64,000 bases of DNA from Noviherbaspirillum_A sp963522035 (GCA_963522035.1 CAUQYP010000001.1:85478-149477); one strand, 5' to 3'; shown: positions 36,396 to 45,345, numbered from the stretch's first letter. The notes: generated by a model not told the origin, from the sequence alone. Program-made: numbers and translations.

Positions 36396-38279
36396 TTATG
36401 ATCGTTTCTCACCGCTGGTCGAACTGTCCTGCCCTTTTATCTTACTTTGATCTTCAATTTCAGACAGCAGACGCTGCCCCAATTGCCGCAAGTGGGGCGT
36501 TAGGTGAGGAAGCAGCGTCTTCTCCATCGCCCGGTACACTTCTCTTTGATCTGGCCCATACGCTTTTGACTGCAATGCAGGGGCAAGCCGCCAGTCACCG
36601 CCTGTGAGGTCGGCCCAAAGCCACGCGGCGGCGTACCTGCTCCTTCCACCAGGATTACCTACACGAACCTCTGCGGCTGCGCATACACTTTTCCAGTCTT
36701 TCGCAGGGATATTTTGGAAATTTTCTAAACCACGACGTATCGCAGCATAGTCATTTTTTCTAGACTGCTCGGAAAGTTGAGCAGCCCAGCGGTGCAGCTC
36801 GATTACGAATTGTTCGTATAAGCCTTGCTGATTGAGAACCATGATCGCGCGATTTGGGAACCGGTGCATGGTTTGAGGCAGGTCAAGTTCTCTCGCGGCC
36901 TCTGCCCAGGTATGTCCGAGAAGTTTGACCAAGGCCATTGAACAAAAGGAGCGTGCATGGCTTTCTAGAAGATTTGGAAACAAGGGAGCAAACGATTTTT
37001 CGAACAGTTCAAGTGGTATTAGCTGCGGGACGTTGCAGGGTTGAAAGGCGTAAGGCTGGGACGCAGAGGCATTCTTTGATGAACGGTGCCCAGCCCGTCG
37101 GTTGAAGGTACTTCGCGTTTCGGAGCAGTGCGTGAATGCAGTGCGCAATCGATCACTGAACTGGAAGTACTCGAGTGCCGCCCACCGGTACTTGGAGCTT
37201 CTTGCTTGCAATCGATCAGCGAGCGGCTGCAGTAGGCGCCGAAGTTCATTATCGTCTACCGAATCAGCAATCGTCAGCGCAAGGGGAACGACGGCTGACA
37301 TAAGCGCTGGATCTTCTGGTGTCCCTTGATAGGAACGGGGACGAGGGCCGTTGCGCCCATCCACCATGGCGTTGCGCTCCTCTCGGGCCTGCTTTCGTAC
37401 ATTGACGTGGTGCTCCACAGCAAAACGACTCTGCTCGGGCATAGGTCCAAAGTCGTCCGCGTCGGCGCTGTACAAGAGCAGGGCAGTGAGGGACCTCATC
37501 TCGTCAAAAAACGAGGCCACGGCGTTTTTGCGGTTTGGCGTTGTGTCGGGTCGAAGCATCTGGTTTATACGTTCCTGCGCAGCCATCAGTTCCGGGAAAT
37601 CCCCTACATCGGTCGCCGGCGCGTCGCCCAGAAAGCCTCCGCAAGGTGCACCACCTTGTCCTCGCACGGCCTGACCCTTAGGCAGGGGATTGCCGCAGTG
37701 GCCTGGGCGCGGAACGCGAGCGTGGAACACTGGAGTCGACCAGCCATCCCGCCGACCGCCGCCGGCACGTTGATTGCAGTAGGGGCAGAACTGATTCAGA
37801 AGGCAATGGTGCCGCACACAGCAGTACGACCAAGGCAGCTTCCATGACAACTGCCAAGCGCCTCGCGATTCCTTCAGGCACTCAGGGCAATAGTGAGAGC
37901 CCGAAAAGTAAGCCCACTGCGCAACCGCGGTTTTCCGAAGGCTGTCAGGATCTGCGGATGAAGCGCCCGCCATGTCGATCGCGATGCCGTCGTACGCTGA
38001 CAGCAGCAGGCTCCGAACTATCTCGGCCGGGAGCCGCGAGACCGTACAGAACAACTGCAGGTGATTATCATCGAGCACCACCCCATAGCCTGACGGGGGA
38101 CGTTTGTTGCTGGGACTCACCAAGCCCAAGCGACTGAGGATGACTGCAAGCGCAACATCGTGCTTCGCTGCCAACCGCTCCACATAGCTCGAAAACGACT
38201 CTCCGGAATGCGGTTCGAGGAAGGTAACGAGCGAACGCGGTGCGCCGCGCAACGGGACATAGGTGGGATGTTGGGGCAT
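36396..38279 (-). CDS. tniQ: TniQ/TnsD-family target-selection protein
   Basis: 627 residues, longer than minimal TniQ and in the range of TnsD. The N-terminus has the TniQ pattern (LEPHSGESFSSYVERLAAKH). Zinc-finger residues follow in HYCPECLKES, CCVRHHCLLNQFCPYCNQ (about 130-170). The long C-terminal part should read the target DNA; a helical segment LLGHTWAEAARELDLPQTMHRF looks like a helix-turn-helix. In Tn7, TnsD binds a fixed attachment site and recruits TnsC. It is the last gene of tnsA-tnsB-tnsC-tniQ, 15 bp after tnsC. The target was plausibly the pilC 3' end (inferred from where the element sits). Confidence 0.88.
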   Translation of the reverse strand: MPQHPTYVPLRGAPRSLVTFLEPHSGESFSSYVERLAAKHDVALAVILSRLGLVSPSNKRPPSGYGVVLDDNHLQLFCTVSRLPAEIVRSLLLSAYDGIAIDMAGASSADPDSLRKTAVAQWAYFSGSHYCPECLKESRGAWQLSWKLPWSYCCVRHHCLLNQFCPYCNQRAGGGRRDGWSTPVFHARVPRPGHCGNPLPKGQAVRGQGGAPCGGFLGDAPATDVGDFPELMAAQERINQMLRPDTTPNRKNAVASFFDEMRSLTALLLYSADADDFGPMPEQSRFAVEHHVNVRKQAREERNAMVDGRNGPRPRSYQGTPEDPALMSAVVPLALTIADSVDDNELRRLLQPLADRLQARSSKYRWAALEYFQFSDRLRTAFTHCSETRSTFNRRAGHRSSKNASASQPYAFQPCNVPQLIPLELFEKSFAPLFPNLLESHARSFCSMALVKLLGHTWAEAARELDLPQTMHRFPNRAIMVLNQQGLYEQFVIELHRWAAQLSEQSRKNDYAAIRRGLENFQNIPAKDWKSVCAAAEVRVGNPGGRSRYAAAWLWADLTGGDWRLAPALQSKAYGPDQREVYRAMEKTLLPHLTPHLRQLGQRLLSEIEDQSKIKGQDSSTSGEKRS

Positions 38280-38294
38280 GATCGTTTGTCGTCC

Positions 38295-39524
38295 TTAGGT
38301 CGCTGCAGCGTCCGGTGTTGTATTTACTGAACCTGCAGCATGGGTGCTGCTTCCGATCGTGTCCCCGTTTTTTGCGGCAGTTTTACCCGCTTTTTTTACA
38401 GCTTGTGACGTTCCGGACGCCGGACGCGCCGGACGAACGATCCTGCGGTGCTGCTCAGCAGCATGGTCAAGACGAATGCGATTTAAAACTTTCTCGCTTA
38501 GTCGCTCCTCTCCCGCTTGGATAGCCGAATTTGCGCCTTCGCGCAGCAAATTGCTGATGGCCCCAATGTATCCATTTGTGCGGTCATGGATGTAATCGGC
38601 TAACGCCAAGATACTTTTTTCGCTCTGCAAGGCTAACAAGAGGTTTTTCTCGAATGCCAGCAACAGGTTCAGGAAGTCTTCGCTACCTTTCTGAAAGGGA
38701 GAAATTGTGTATTTCTTGAAACGGTGCCGCGTCTGCGAAAACTTTTCTCGATCCTTGGATGAACTTTCTGAAAACAACCCTGTGTCTTCGACATGGATTC
38801 CAGCATAGATAAAGGTGGCACTGATACAACTAGCCAAATACTTGAAGTGATTGTTGACGAACTCCGCAGTACGATTTTTCATTTTGAGAAAATGGATGTC
38901 GTCGATGATCACGAGGGAGACACCGCATTCGACCGCCGTCTCAATAATGCGCTCATTCAGCCAGTCGACATCGCCATTCGCAGCGCCAGGAATTCCCAAA
39001 AACTGCGCAATCAACCGGTTAAAAGCTCGTATAGTGAGTTCTCCCGGAAGAGTAACGTACACGACAGGAACGAAAACGCTACCGAGCTCTGTATCGATCG
39101 GTCGCTTCAGTTTTTTGCGAAGCGACTTTTCATATTTTTTGCCCAGTTCTACAGAAATGGTTGACTTGCCCAAAGTCCCTTCGCCGTCGAGAACGATTCC
39201 TGGCCTGGCGCCCGGCGCTGACACGTAGTTTAAAGCCGCCAAACGGAGTGCTTCCTCATGAATGCGGGCGAGCGCAGGTGTCTCGATGGGCCCGAATCTG
39301 CCGTGATACCGCTTGCGGTCTGTTGCAAATTTCCTTTTTTCTTCTTTTGTCATGGCCTCGAAGACGATCAACGACGGCATCGCTGGTCGTATAGCGGGTG
39401 TTGCCTCCACGAACGCCCTCCATCCTTCGAACCGAACAATGGGTGGCGGCGGCAGCGGCGATGTCTCGCTCAGTTCGATCGCGGCGAACGGATCATTCGA
39501 CGCTTTCCCAGTCTGGTTGCTCAT
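38295..39524 (-). CDS. tnsC: TnsC/TniB-type transposition AAA ATPase
   Basis: 409 residues from ATG 39524, with AAGGAG 9 bp upstream. AAA ATPase: Walker A GEGTLGKS (114-121), Walker B SLVIIDDIHFLK (Asp 208-209), sensor region SATFIYAGI. The final 50 residues are a Lys/Ala/Ser-rich tail. It forms ATP-dependent filaments on DNA at the site marked by TniQ and activates the TnsAB transposase. The sequence is typical of TniB/TnsC in Tn7-like elements. It lies 71 bp after tnsB. Confidence 0.92.
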   Translation of the reverse strand: MSNQTGKASNDPFAAIELSETSPLPPPPIVRFEGWRAFVEATPAIRPAMPSLIVFEAMTKEEKRKFATDRKRYHGRFGPIETPALARIHEEALRLAALNYVSAPGARPGIVLDGEGTLGKSTISVELGKKYEKSLRKKLKRPIDTELGSVFVPVVYVTLPGELTIRAFNRLIAQFLGIPGAANGDVDWLNERIIETAVECGVSLVIIDDIHFLKMKNRTAEFVNNHFKYLASCISATFIYAGIHVEDTGLFSESSSKDREKFSQTRHRFKKYTISPFQKGSEDFLNLLLAFEKNLLLALQSEKSILALADYIHDRTNGYIGAISNLLREGANSAIQAGEERLSEKVLNRIRLDHAAEQHRRIVRPARPASGTSQAVKKAGKTAAKNGDTIGSSTHAAGSVNTTPDAAAT

Positions 39525-39595
39525 AAAATGAAACTCCTTTTAACAACGTGTTTTTAAGAGTCCCGACGGCATCAAGCCTCGGACATGTACCAGGG

Positions 39596-41734
39596 TCAAA
39601 TGTCGAGATCGTCGTCCATGTCTTCGCCTGCTTCGTCGACGGTGGGAAACGCTTCGAGCACGTCTTCATCGACTTGGAGAACGCCTTCTTTGCCTGGCTT
39701 GAGCACGCGCTGGGTAGCCACTGGCGCGCCGGTTCGCAGGAGGCCGGACTCGGCGTCAGGTTCGTATGCATCACCACCGCGCGGACGGTCCCGCGCTGCA
39801 GCGGCGGCATTTATAGTGTTGACTGCAGCGAGTCGACGCTCTCTATTGCCTTCCATCTGTCGATCATCAATGCGGTTCAACAGTTCGTTCAGGGCCTTTT
39901 CGATTTCGGCGTGATTACTCGGATTGCCGCCGTATTTCAGGACATGGGCCTTGGCGTAGCTGACGGTCTTTTCGTTGAATGGACGCAAAACACCAGAGTG
40001 TCCCGTCCATTTGAGCTCGTGCCATTTGTCAAGCGCGGAATCGTAAAAAAAGGTGGTGGACCGATCGCGAGGGTCGTACCTGATCGGCCACTTGCCAGCA
40101 TGCTCCCCAAGGTAAGGCGACTTTTCACCTCGAAAATCGTTCAGGATGTCACCGTCATAGCGGAGATTTCTCAACTCGACGCCATAGTGTTGAATCGTCA
40201 CCCATTTAGTCGGAAGCAAATCGTAGAAGAGCCGCTGGTCGGGAATGACGTAGACGAAACCCGCACGAGCGATGCCTTCCTCGTACATGTTGTTGGGGCT
40301 GATATTGAGATTGGGAACATGTGGCAACGACAAGCCATCGTGGTGTCGGGATTGCCAAAACGTTGCTACCCAGAGTGCAAATTCAGATTCGATCTCGTCA
40401 ATGAACCAGTACGCTTCTTTTTCTATATCAAGGCCACGGGAGTAAACGTCCGGCCCTTTGTAGCCAGCCAGGTTTTCGACGAACCGTTCTCTTATGGTTC
40501 TGAAGACACGCTCGACATGGGCCTTGTCAGTCGGTGTGTAAGGCCTCGCAACGAACAGGTTAATACCTAAGTGGTTGCACGCCCGCGAAAAAGCCTCAGA
40601 AAGAAAAACTTGTCCTCTGTCAACGATCACCGATTCCGGATGCAGGAACGGAACGGCAGCAAGTCGTGGACTTGAGTCGTTCTTGCCGTCTCCGCCGGCT
40701 TCGACAACAATATTTTCCGGCACGCCACAATAAGACCATGCAATGCTGTCGGGCCAGCCTTGTTGCATGGCTTTGGGCCTCACGGTGTCGTAGAGTAGTA
40801 ATGCGGCGTCAACCCCTTTGGTGCTTACAGGTGTGAACCGCCAAGCCACTAGCGAGCGTGTATAAATATCGATCGCAATGGTCAGCTGAACTTGTACCCA
40901 CTCAAACGAGTAAGGGTCCATTGCAAATGCGTCAAAGGGCGTTGAGTCAATCGCCACCATCTCACCAGGTCGCGTCGCGGCAAAGTGGCTGTATGGAGTA
41001 TCTGGCCGGTTAGCAATGCTGCGGCGCCGCTTGGCGGGTCCAAAAAGTCCCTTGCCTTTAGATGTGGAATCGAGCAGCCGGTTGAATGACGTTTCAGATG
41101 GAAGTTGGATGGTTTCGTTCGGATAAGCGGCTTTAAGATCCTTTTCGACGAGACGCCTAATTTTCATCTTTGTCGGATTGGAGGCTGTCTCCTGGGAATC
41201 AATGACTGTGCGAATCGCTTCTTTGACGCGCTCGTCTACCTTGGAGGTCGCCAGGCGTGTAACACGTCGATCGATCAAGCCATAAAGACCGTATTGCTCA
41301 TATCGAGACTTTTTCGTCCACAATGTCCTGAACGATATGTTGAGTTCCGCAGCTTTAGCCTGAACCCTTTCAGTCAAGGTGCTGGTTTCCGGGTCGAATG
41401 CAGGAAGGGGTTCATCAGTCTTCGCATCGGCCTGTGTGCCTGATTTGTAGCCTGTAATGACTTCCATGATGTGGGCAGCGAGCACTTGGGCCGCTTTGCG
41501 CTTTTCAACGGGAACGTTGTCAAAGAAAGTCGGACCATCAGCGTCGCGCCCCTCTACTCTTTCGAGGAGTCCGAAAGACTCGGAAGTGAGGACTTCCACC
41601 GTGGCTCGCCGGCTCAGCTGGCCTCGTGCATCCCGCATTTCCATGACGGCACCGGCAAAACCAGTGACAACGTGCACCTCTCCGTCGTAACGGATCTTGC
41701 TTCCGATTTGAACACGCAGTTGAGTTTTTGGCAC
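39596..41734 (-). CDS. tnsB: TnsB-type DDE transposase
   Basis: 712 residues from GTG 41734, chosen because AAAGGA lies 6 bp upstream and 20 bp follow the tnsA stop. A TTG at 41824 would overlap tnsA by 70 bp and has no site. Domains: DNA-binding helical region (about 70-245), RNase-H-like core with D263 (MVAIDSTPFDAF), D372 (SVIVDRGQVF) and E408 (DKAHVERVFRTIRERF), then a Mu-type beta barrel and an acidic tail (DEAGEDMDDDLDI) that should contact TnsC. It cuts and joins the 3' ends of the transposon and binds the repeats at the end. All three catalytic residues are present. Confidence 0.93.
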   Translation of the reverse strand: MPKTQLRVQIGSKIRYDGEVHVVTGFAGAVMEMRDARGQLSRRATVEVLTSESFGLLERVEGRDADGPTFFDNVPVEKRKAAQVLAAHIMEVITGYKSGTQADAKTDEPLPAFDPETSTLTERVQAKAAELNISFRTLWTKKSRYEQYGLYGLIDRRVTRLATSKVDERVKEAIRTVIDSQETASNPTKMKIRRLVEKDLKAAYPNETIQLPSETSFNRLLDSTSKGKGLFGPAKRRRSIANRPDTPYSHFAATRPGEMVAIDSTPFDAFAMDPYSFEWVQVQLTIAIDIYTRSLVAWRFTPVSTKGVDAALLLYDTVRPKAMQQGWPDSIAWSYCGVPENIVVEAGGDGKNDSSPRLAAVPFLHPESVIVDRGQVFLSEAFSRACNHLGINLFVARPYTPTDKAHVERVFRTIRERFVENLAGYKGPDVYSRGLDIEKEAYWFIDEIESEFALWVATFWQSRHHDGLSLPHVPNLNISPNNMYEEGIARAGFVYVIPDQRLFYDLLPTKWVTIQHYGVELRNLRYDGDILNDFRGEKSPYLGEHAGKWPIRYDPRDRSTTFFYDSALDKWHELKWTGHSGVLRPFNEKTVSYAKAHVLKYGGNPSNHAEIEKALNELLNRIDDRQMEGNRERRLAAVNTINAAAAARDRPRGGDAYEPDAESGLLRTGAPVATQRVLKPGKEGVLQVDEDVLEAFPTVDEAGEDMDDDLDI

Positions 41735-41754
41735 GAAGAGTCCTTTGAAGACGA

Positions 41755-42585
41755 CTATGTCAACCACACCTTCGAGGCCGACGTTAGCAGGACGTCGTGG
41801 TCGAATTCGATCTGCCTTTTCCAAAGCAGATGAAAGAAGACCGGCAAGACAAAGGGCGCAGGTCCGGCTCCGGTGAGGAGCTGCGCTATCGTCGGTCTAA
41901 AGGACGCTCGTTTCACAAGCGTCGTCGCGTACAACTCGAACCCTGGGGGATGACGTCTGTAACCCGCCAGCCAGTTGATGTTCGCCCGTAACGCAGGGGG
42001 TGGCTCGCTCTGTGTCGAGTAGCTCCAATTGAGATAACGGGCTAGGTCTAGGCACGCGCAAAAGGCCCGCTGATTGTGTGGCGCGGCCACATGGCGAGCA
42101 GGCTTGACGTTGACGAGCAAGCGGCTACCGTCGGTGCACCATACCAAGAAATCAGGAATGTGCCTGTGGCGTTTGCCTTCGAATGTGTAATGGAGGATGA
42201 AGGGCTGCGGCAACACGCCGATGAGCGGAATCCCGAAGTCAAGCTGCTTCAGGCACATCATTTCAAGCCGACTTTCATACCATACTAGTTTGCGAAGTTG
42301 CGACATCCAGAAGTAGGCAGGGATGTGCTTCTGATTCTTGTGTACTCCTGGCTCGCGCACTGGCTGCAGGTCGTCATGGTTGAGGTGCCCTAGAAAGGTC
42401 GGCGCTTCCCCCGTGACCATCTTTCCATTAGCCAGGCGAACAGAAACCGTTGTATCCACATTGCGGGCCTTTTCGGTGGAGGTGGGAAGAGAAGGTTCGC
42501 ATGAGTTGGAGCGTGTTGAGCGGTAAAAGGAACCGCCGTTCAGTCTACTCGACTTTTCGGAGGGCGAATGGTTGCCGTTCCTCAA
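41755..42585 (-). CDS. tnsA: TnsA-type transposon endonuclease
   Basis: 276 residues from TTG 42585, picked for the perfect AAGGAGG 4 bp upstream; the longer frame to GTG 42702 lacks a site. The nuclease core has E104/E108 (WYESRLEMMCLKQLDFG), then HIPDFLVWC (D145) and LLVNVKPA (K161): the E-D-K set of the TnsA restriction-like fold. The C-terminal part should bind TnsC. TnsA cuts the 5' ends, so with TnsB the element moves by cut-and-paste. It is first in the operon and nearest the transposon end, as in Tn7. Confidence 0.88.
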   Translation of the reverse strand: MRNGNHSPSEKSSRLNGGSFYRSTRSNSCEPSLPTSTEKARNVDTTVSVRLANGKMVTGEAPTFLGHLNHDDLQPVREPGVHKNQKHIPAYFWMSQLRKLVWYESRLEMMCLKQLDFGIPLIGVLPQPFILHYTFEGKRHRHIPDFLVWCTDGSRLLVNVKPARHVAAPHNQRAFCACLDLARYLNWSYSTQSEPPPALRANINWLAGYRRHPPGFELYATTLVKRASFRPTIAQLLTGAGPAPFVLPVFFHLLWKRQIEFDHDVLLTSASKVWLT

Positions 42586-43100
42586 GCCGCCTCCTTGGAA
42601 CTGAAACGGGCCTTGACACTGTACTGCGATGTAGGTATCGCCAGCGATATGATGCGAAAGTATAGGCCCTTGTAACGTAGAGACCCTTGCGCTGGTTTGC
42701 ACGGAGACACCGGCATGTTGTACATCAGCTGCAAGGTAAACCAGCCACTGCGATTTCGCGCGGCGTTACCAACTGAATAGGCAATAGTCCAACCATTGGC
42801 AACACGTATAAGGGTAGCAATTAGTGGATTCAGCCTTCGTCTAGCGAAGGTCGACCTTGGAATACAGTGTGCGCCGCAGGTTTTTGACGGTGCAGTCCCG
42901 CCGGTTCCTTCGCGGCTTTGTCTAACAGCGTCTTGCTTCTTTGCAGTCGAGGGTTGTAAGCCAGAGCACACTTCAGTGGCTAATGCGTCTTCGGCGAGAA
43001 GCGCGTAATTCATCGTTGGCTAGTCTTTAGAACCAGGAGCAGTGTGGCCATTTGCTCAACTTCCACGCTAGGTAAGAAGCCCCAACTCAACAGTAAAACA
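42586..43100. other. Leader region of tnsABC-tniQ, no gene
   Basis: 515 bp upstream of tnsA. A 143-codon minus-strand frame (42582-43013) overlaps the tnsA start and has neither a known domain nor a ribosome site. The region should contain the tns promoter, but I could not fix its boxes. Confidence 0.4.
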
Positions 43101-43113
43101 TGGGGACGTCAAA

Positions 43114-43177
43114 TTCAGTGAAAACAACGTAGTTCAGTGAAAAGCATAAGGTAAGAACTTGCTTTGTGCAAGGTAGG
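43114..43177. repeat. Inner degenerate TnsB-type repeats
   Basis: TTCAGTGAAAA occurs twice (43114-43124 and 43133-43143), and TTTGTGCAAGGTAGG once (43163-43177). They are weaker versions of the outer motif in the same orientation. Confidence 0.5.
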
Positions 43178-43604
43178 CACTTGAATAGCAGTTGGAGTAA
43201 GGCAAGTTCTCTTCCACGCCGTCAGAAATGATGATTGATTGTGGAGGAATTTTTAAATATTTTCCAAGACGATGTGAGCGTTGAATGCTAACGCAAGCTT
43301 CTTCAGATGGCCGATACGTATGTTTCTAGACGATTTTCAACTGGGGAGAAGCAGTATCTCGACAGACCGGCGTTTGTTGGCAAAGACTGTCCATTGTCCG
43401 CTTGTCTGTAGCTCAACAGGTTCTAGGAGGAGAGGAGGGAGTCAATAATCTTACCTCTAGCCGGCTGTTAGCAGTGTCGCCTTCCCACTACTTTCGATTG
43501 TGATAATTGTGTTTGCGAGGTTTGAAAGGTATTCAGAAAATATCTGGTGTGTTGGCACGACTCTGCAGCCAGAAATTTTCTCTTTCAAGCGCACGTTATG
43601 ATTG

Positions 43605-43668
43605 CACTGCAAACAAGCTGGTTATTGCAAAGTACGCAGTAAAGCACAATTTAGTGCAAAGTATATCG
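43605..43668. repeat. Middle group of TnsB-type repeats
   Basis: Three copies: CACTGCAAAC (43605-43614), TATTGCAAAGTACG (43623-43636) and AATTTAGTGCAAAGTATATC (43648-43667). The last is a near-consensus site. Confidence 0.6.
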
Positions 43669-43809
43669 CTTTTCAGTCTTCCTCCTAGGTATTGGGTCCC
43701 CGTGTTGTTGCTCGTATAGTGCCACTTGTAATGCACCACGAAAGACGAATAAGACAGGCGGGCTGTTCAACCCAAGCGAAACTCGCATGCTTTCCCGCAG
43801 CGTGCATGT

Positions 43810-43875
43810 CCAGTGCAAACAAAACGATTAAGTGCAAAGTAGATGGTAAGCGGCCATTTAGTGCAAACTCGATGG
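43810..43875. repeat. Outer-middle group of TnsB-type repeats
   Basis: CCAGTGCAAAC (43810-43820), ATTAAGTGCAAAGTAGATGG (43827-43846) and ATTTAGTGCAAACTCGATGG (43856-43875). The last two match over about 20 bp and are spaced 29 bp apart, so the binding unit seems to be about 20 bp long. Confidence 0.7.
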
Positions 43876-43950
43876 CATTCGGGTTGTGACGGTTTGCTTT
43901 CTCCAAAATCAATGTTGGAAAGCAGGCGGACCAATTTCGTCTTCGCACAC

Positions 43951-43990
43951 AAAAAAAGCGACATCTGCGTATCACTTATTCGCAGATGTC
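43951..43990 (-). terminator. Hairpin terminator inside the transposon end, facing pilC
   Basis: On the minus strand GACATCTGCG, an 11-base loop and CGCAGATGTC form a perfect 10-bp stem, followed by GC and seven T. It would stop transcripts that run out of pilC into the element. Confidence 0.8.
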
Positions 43991-44049
43991 ACCCGTTGAT
44001 CTGGCAAACCACACCAGTTTTAATGAAAACAAGGCGGTAAGAGGGTCCC

Positions 44050-44098
44050 TAGTGTAAATTTAGTGCAAACTAAGAAAGTTTAGTGCAAGGTAAAATGG
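44050..44098. repeat. Terminal TnsB-type repeats
   Basis: CTAGTGTAAATT (44050-44061), ATTTAGTGCAAACTAAG (44058-44074) and GTTTAGTGCAAGGTAAAATG (44078-44097). The outermost site is 9 bp from the presumed terminus at 44107. Spacing of the last two is 20 bp, so they sit nearly side by side. Confidence 0.7.
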
Positions 44099-44115
44099 TT
44101 CCCTACAATACCGCA

Positions 44116-45336
44116 TCACACCACCGAACCCAGCTTGAAGATAGGCAGGTACATCGCCACCACCAGCCCGCCGATCAGCACGCCCAGGATCACCATGATC
44201 AGCGGCTCCATCAGGCTCGACAGCGACTTCACCGCTTCGTCCACTTCATCCTCGTAGAAGTCGGCGACCTTGCCCAGCATCTGGTCCAGCGCGCCCGATT
44301 CCTCGCCGATGGCGACCATCTGCGTCACCATGTTCGGGAACACGTCGGCATTCTGCATGGCGATGGTCAGGCTGGTGCCGGTGCTGACCTCGGTCTGTAT
44401 CTTGCGGGTCGCGTCCTGGTAGACCGCATTGCCCGACGCGCCGCCGACCGAGTCCAGCGACTCCACCAGCGGCACACCGGCGGCGAACATGGTGGCCAGC
44501 GTCCGGGTCCAGCGGGCGATCGTGGCTTTTCGGACCACTTCGCCGAAGATAGGCACCTTGAGCAGGATGGCGTCCATCCGGCGTTGCATGGGCACCGAAC
44601 GCCGCCAGGCCTGGAAGAACAGGTAGAAGGCGCCGAACAAGCCGCCGAAGATGAAATACCAGTTGGCCACGAAAAAGTCCGAGATTCCCATCACGATCAG
44701 CGTCGGTGCAGGCAGGTCGGCGCCGAAGCTGGAAAAGACGCTCTTGAAGGCCGGCACCACCCAGATCATGATCACGGCGGTGACGATGAACGCCACGCCC
44801 AGGATGGAGACCGGATAGAACAGCGCGGACTTGATCTGCGCCTTGATGGCCAGCGTCTTTTCCTTGTACATCGCCAGGCGCGCCAGCAGGTCTTCCAGGA
44901 TACCGGCCTGCTCGCCGGCGCCGACCAGGTTGCAGAACAACGGGTCGAAGTACAGCGGAAACTTGCGGAAGGCCTGGTTCAGGCTGGTGCCGGTCTCGAC
45001 GTCGCCGCGGATGTCCTGGATCAGCTTGGACACCGACGGGTTCGAGTGTCCCTTGGCCACGATATCGAAGGACTGCAACAGCGGTACGCCAGCCTTCATC
45101 ATCGTCGCCAGCTGGCGGGTGAACAGGGTGATGTCCTTGTCCGTGATTTTCTTGCCGCTGCGCAGCGAGCGCTTCTTGACCTTGGTGACCAGGATGCCCT
45201 GGCGCCGCAACGTGGCGCTGACCACGTTCTCGCCGCTGGCCCGCAGTTCGCCGCGCACCTGTTTGCCGCTGCGGTCGCGGCCTTCCCAGGTATAGATCGA
45301 TTCCTTGATGTGACTGGCGCTGGCAGCAATAGCCAT
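44116..45336 (-). CDS. pilC: PilC, type IV pilus inner-membrane platform protein
   Basis: 406 residues with two T2SF/GspF domains (FTRQLATMMKAGVPLLQSF and RTLATMFAAGVPLVESLDS) and membrane helices at about 170-190, 215-240 and 375-395. It anchors the pilus motor in the inner membrane and works with PilB. The N-terminal region (YTWEGRDRSGKQVRGEL) is typical. It starts 9 bp after the pilB stop with no rearrangement. The C-terminus KLGSVV is complete although the Tn7-like end begins 8 bp beyond the stop, so the gene was not damaged by the insertion. pilD, usually next, is absent. Confidence 0.95.
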   Translation of the reverse strand: MAIAASASHIKESIYTWEGRDRSGKQVRGELRASGENVVSATLRRQGILVTKVKKRSLRSGKKITDKDITLFTRQLATMMKAGVPLLQSFDIVAKGHSNPSVSKLIQDIRGDVETGTSLNQAFRKFPLYFDPLFCNLVGAGEQAGILEDLLARLAMYKEKTLAIKAQIKSALFYPVSILGVAFIVTAVIMIWVVPAFKSVFSSFGADLPAPTLIVMGISDFFVANWYFIFGGLFGAFYLFFQAWRRSVPMQRRMDAILLKVPIFGEVVRKATIARWTRTLATMFAAGVPLVESLDSVGGASGNAVYQDATRKIQTEVSTGTSLTIAMQNADVFPNMVTQMVAIGEESGALDQMLGKVADFYEDEVDEAVKSLSSLMEPLIMVILGVLIGGLVVAMYLPIFKLGSVV

Positions 45337-45345
45337 GATTTTCCT

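Larger units (their letters stand above)
43110..44107. mobile_element. End of the Tn7-like transposon with repeated TnsB-type sites
   Basis: About 1 kb without genes. It holds roughly ten copies, all in one orientation, of a motif near TTTAGTGCAAAGTA. The block finishes GGTTCCCTACA at 44107; read from outside inward it starts TGTAGGGAACC, matching the TGT/ACA terminus of Tn7-like elements. The pilC stop codon lies 8 bp further. No matching opposite end was found in the window. Confidence 0.75.

Noticed and set aside
42582..43013. 143-codon minus-strand ORF overlapping the tnsA start
   Set aside because: No known domain and no ribosome site; the tnsA start has a perfect site, so this frame is most likely chance.
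43110..44107. Possible CRISPR or guide-RNA region of a CRISPR-associated transposon
   Set aside because: The repeats are short, irregularly spaced and unidirectional as for TnsB sites; no cas gene or repeat-spacer pattern lies near tniQ, and the single long TniQ suggests fixed-site targeting.
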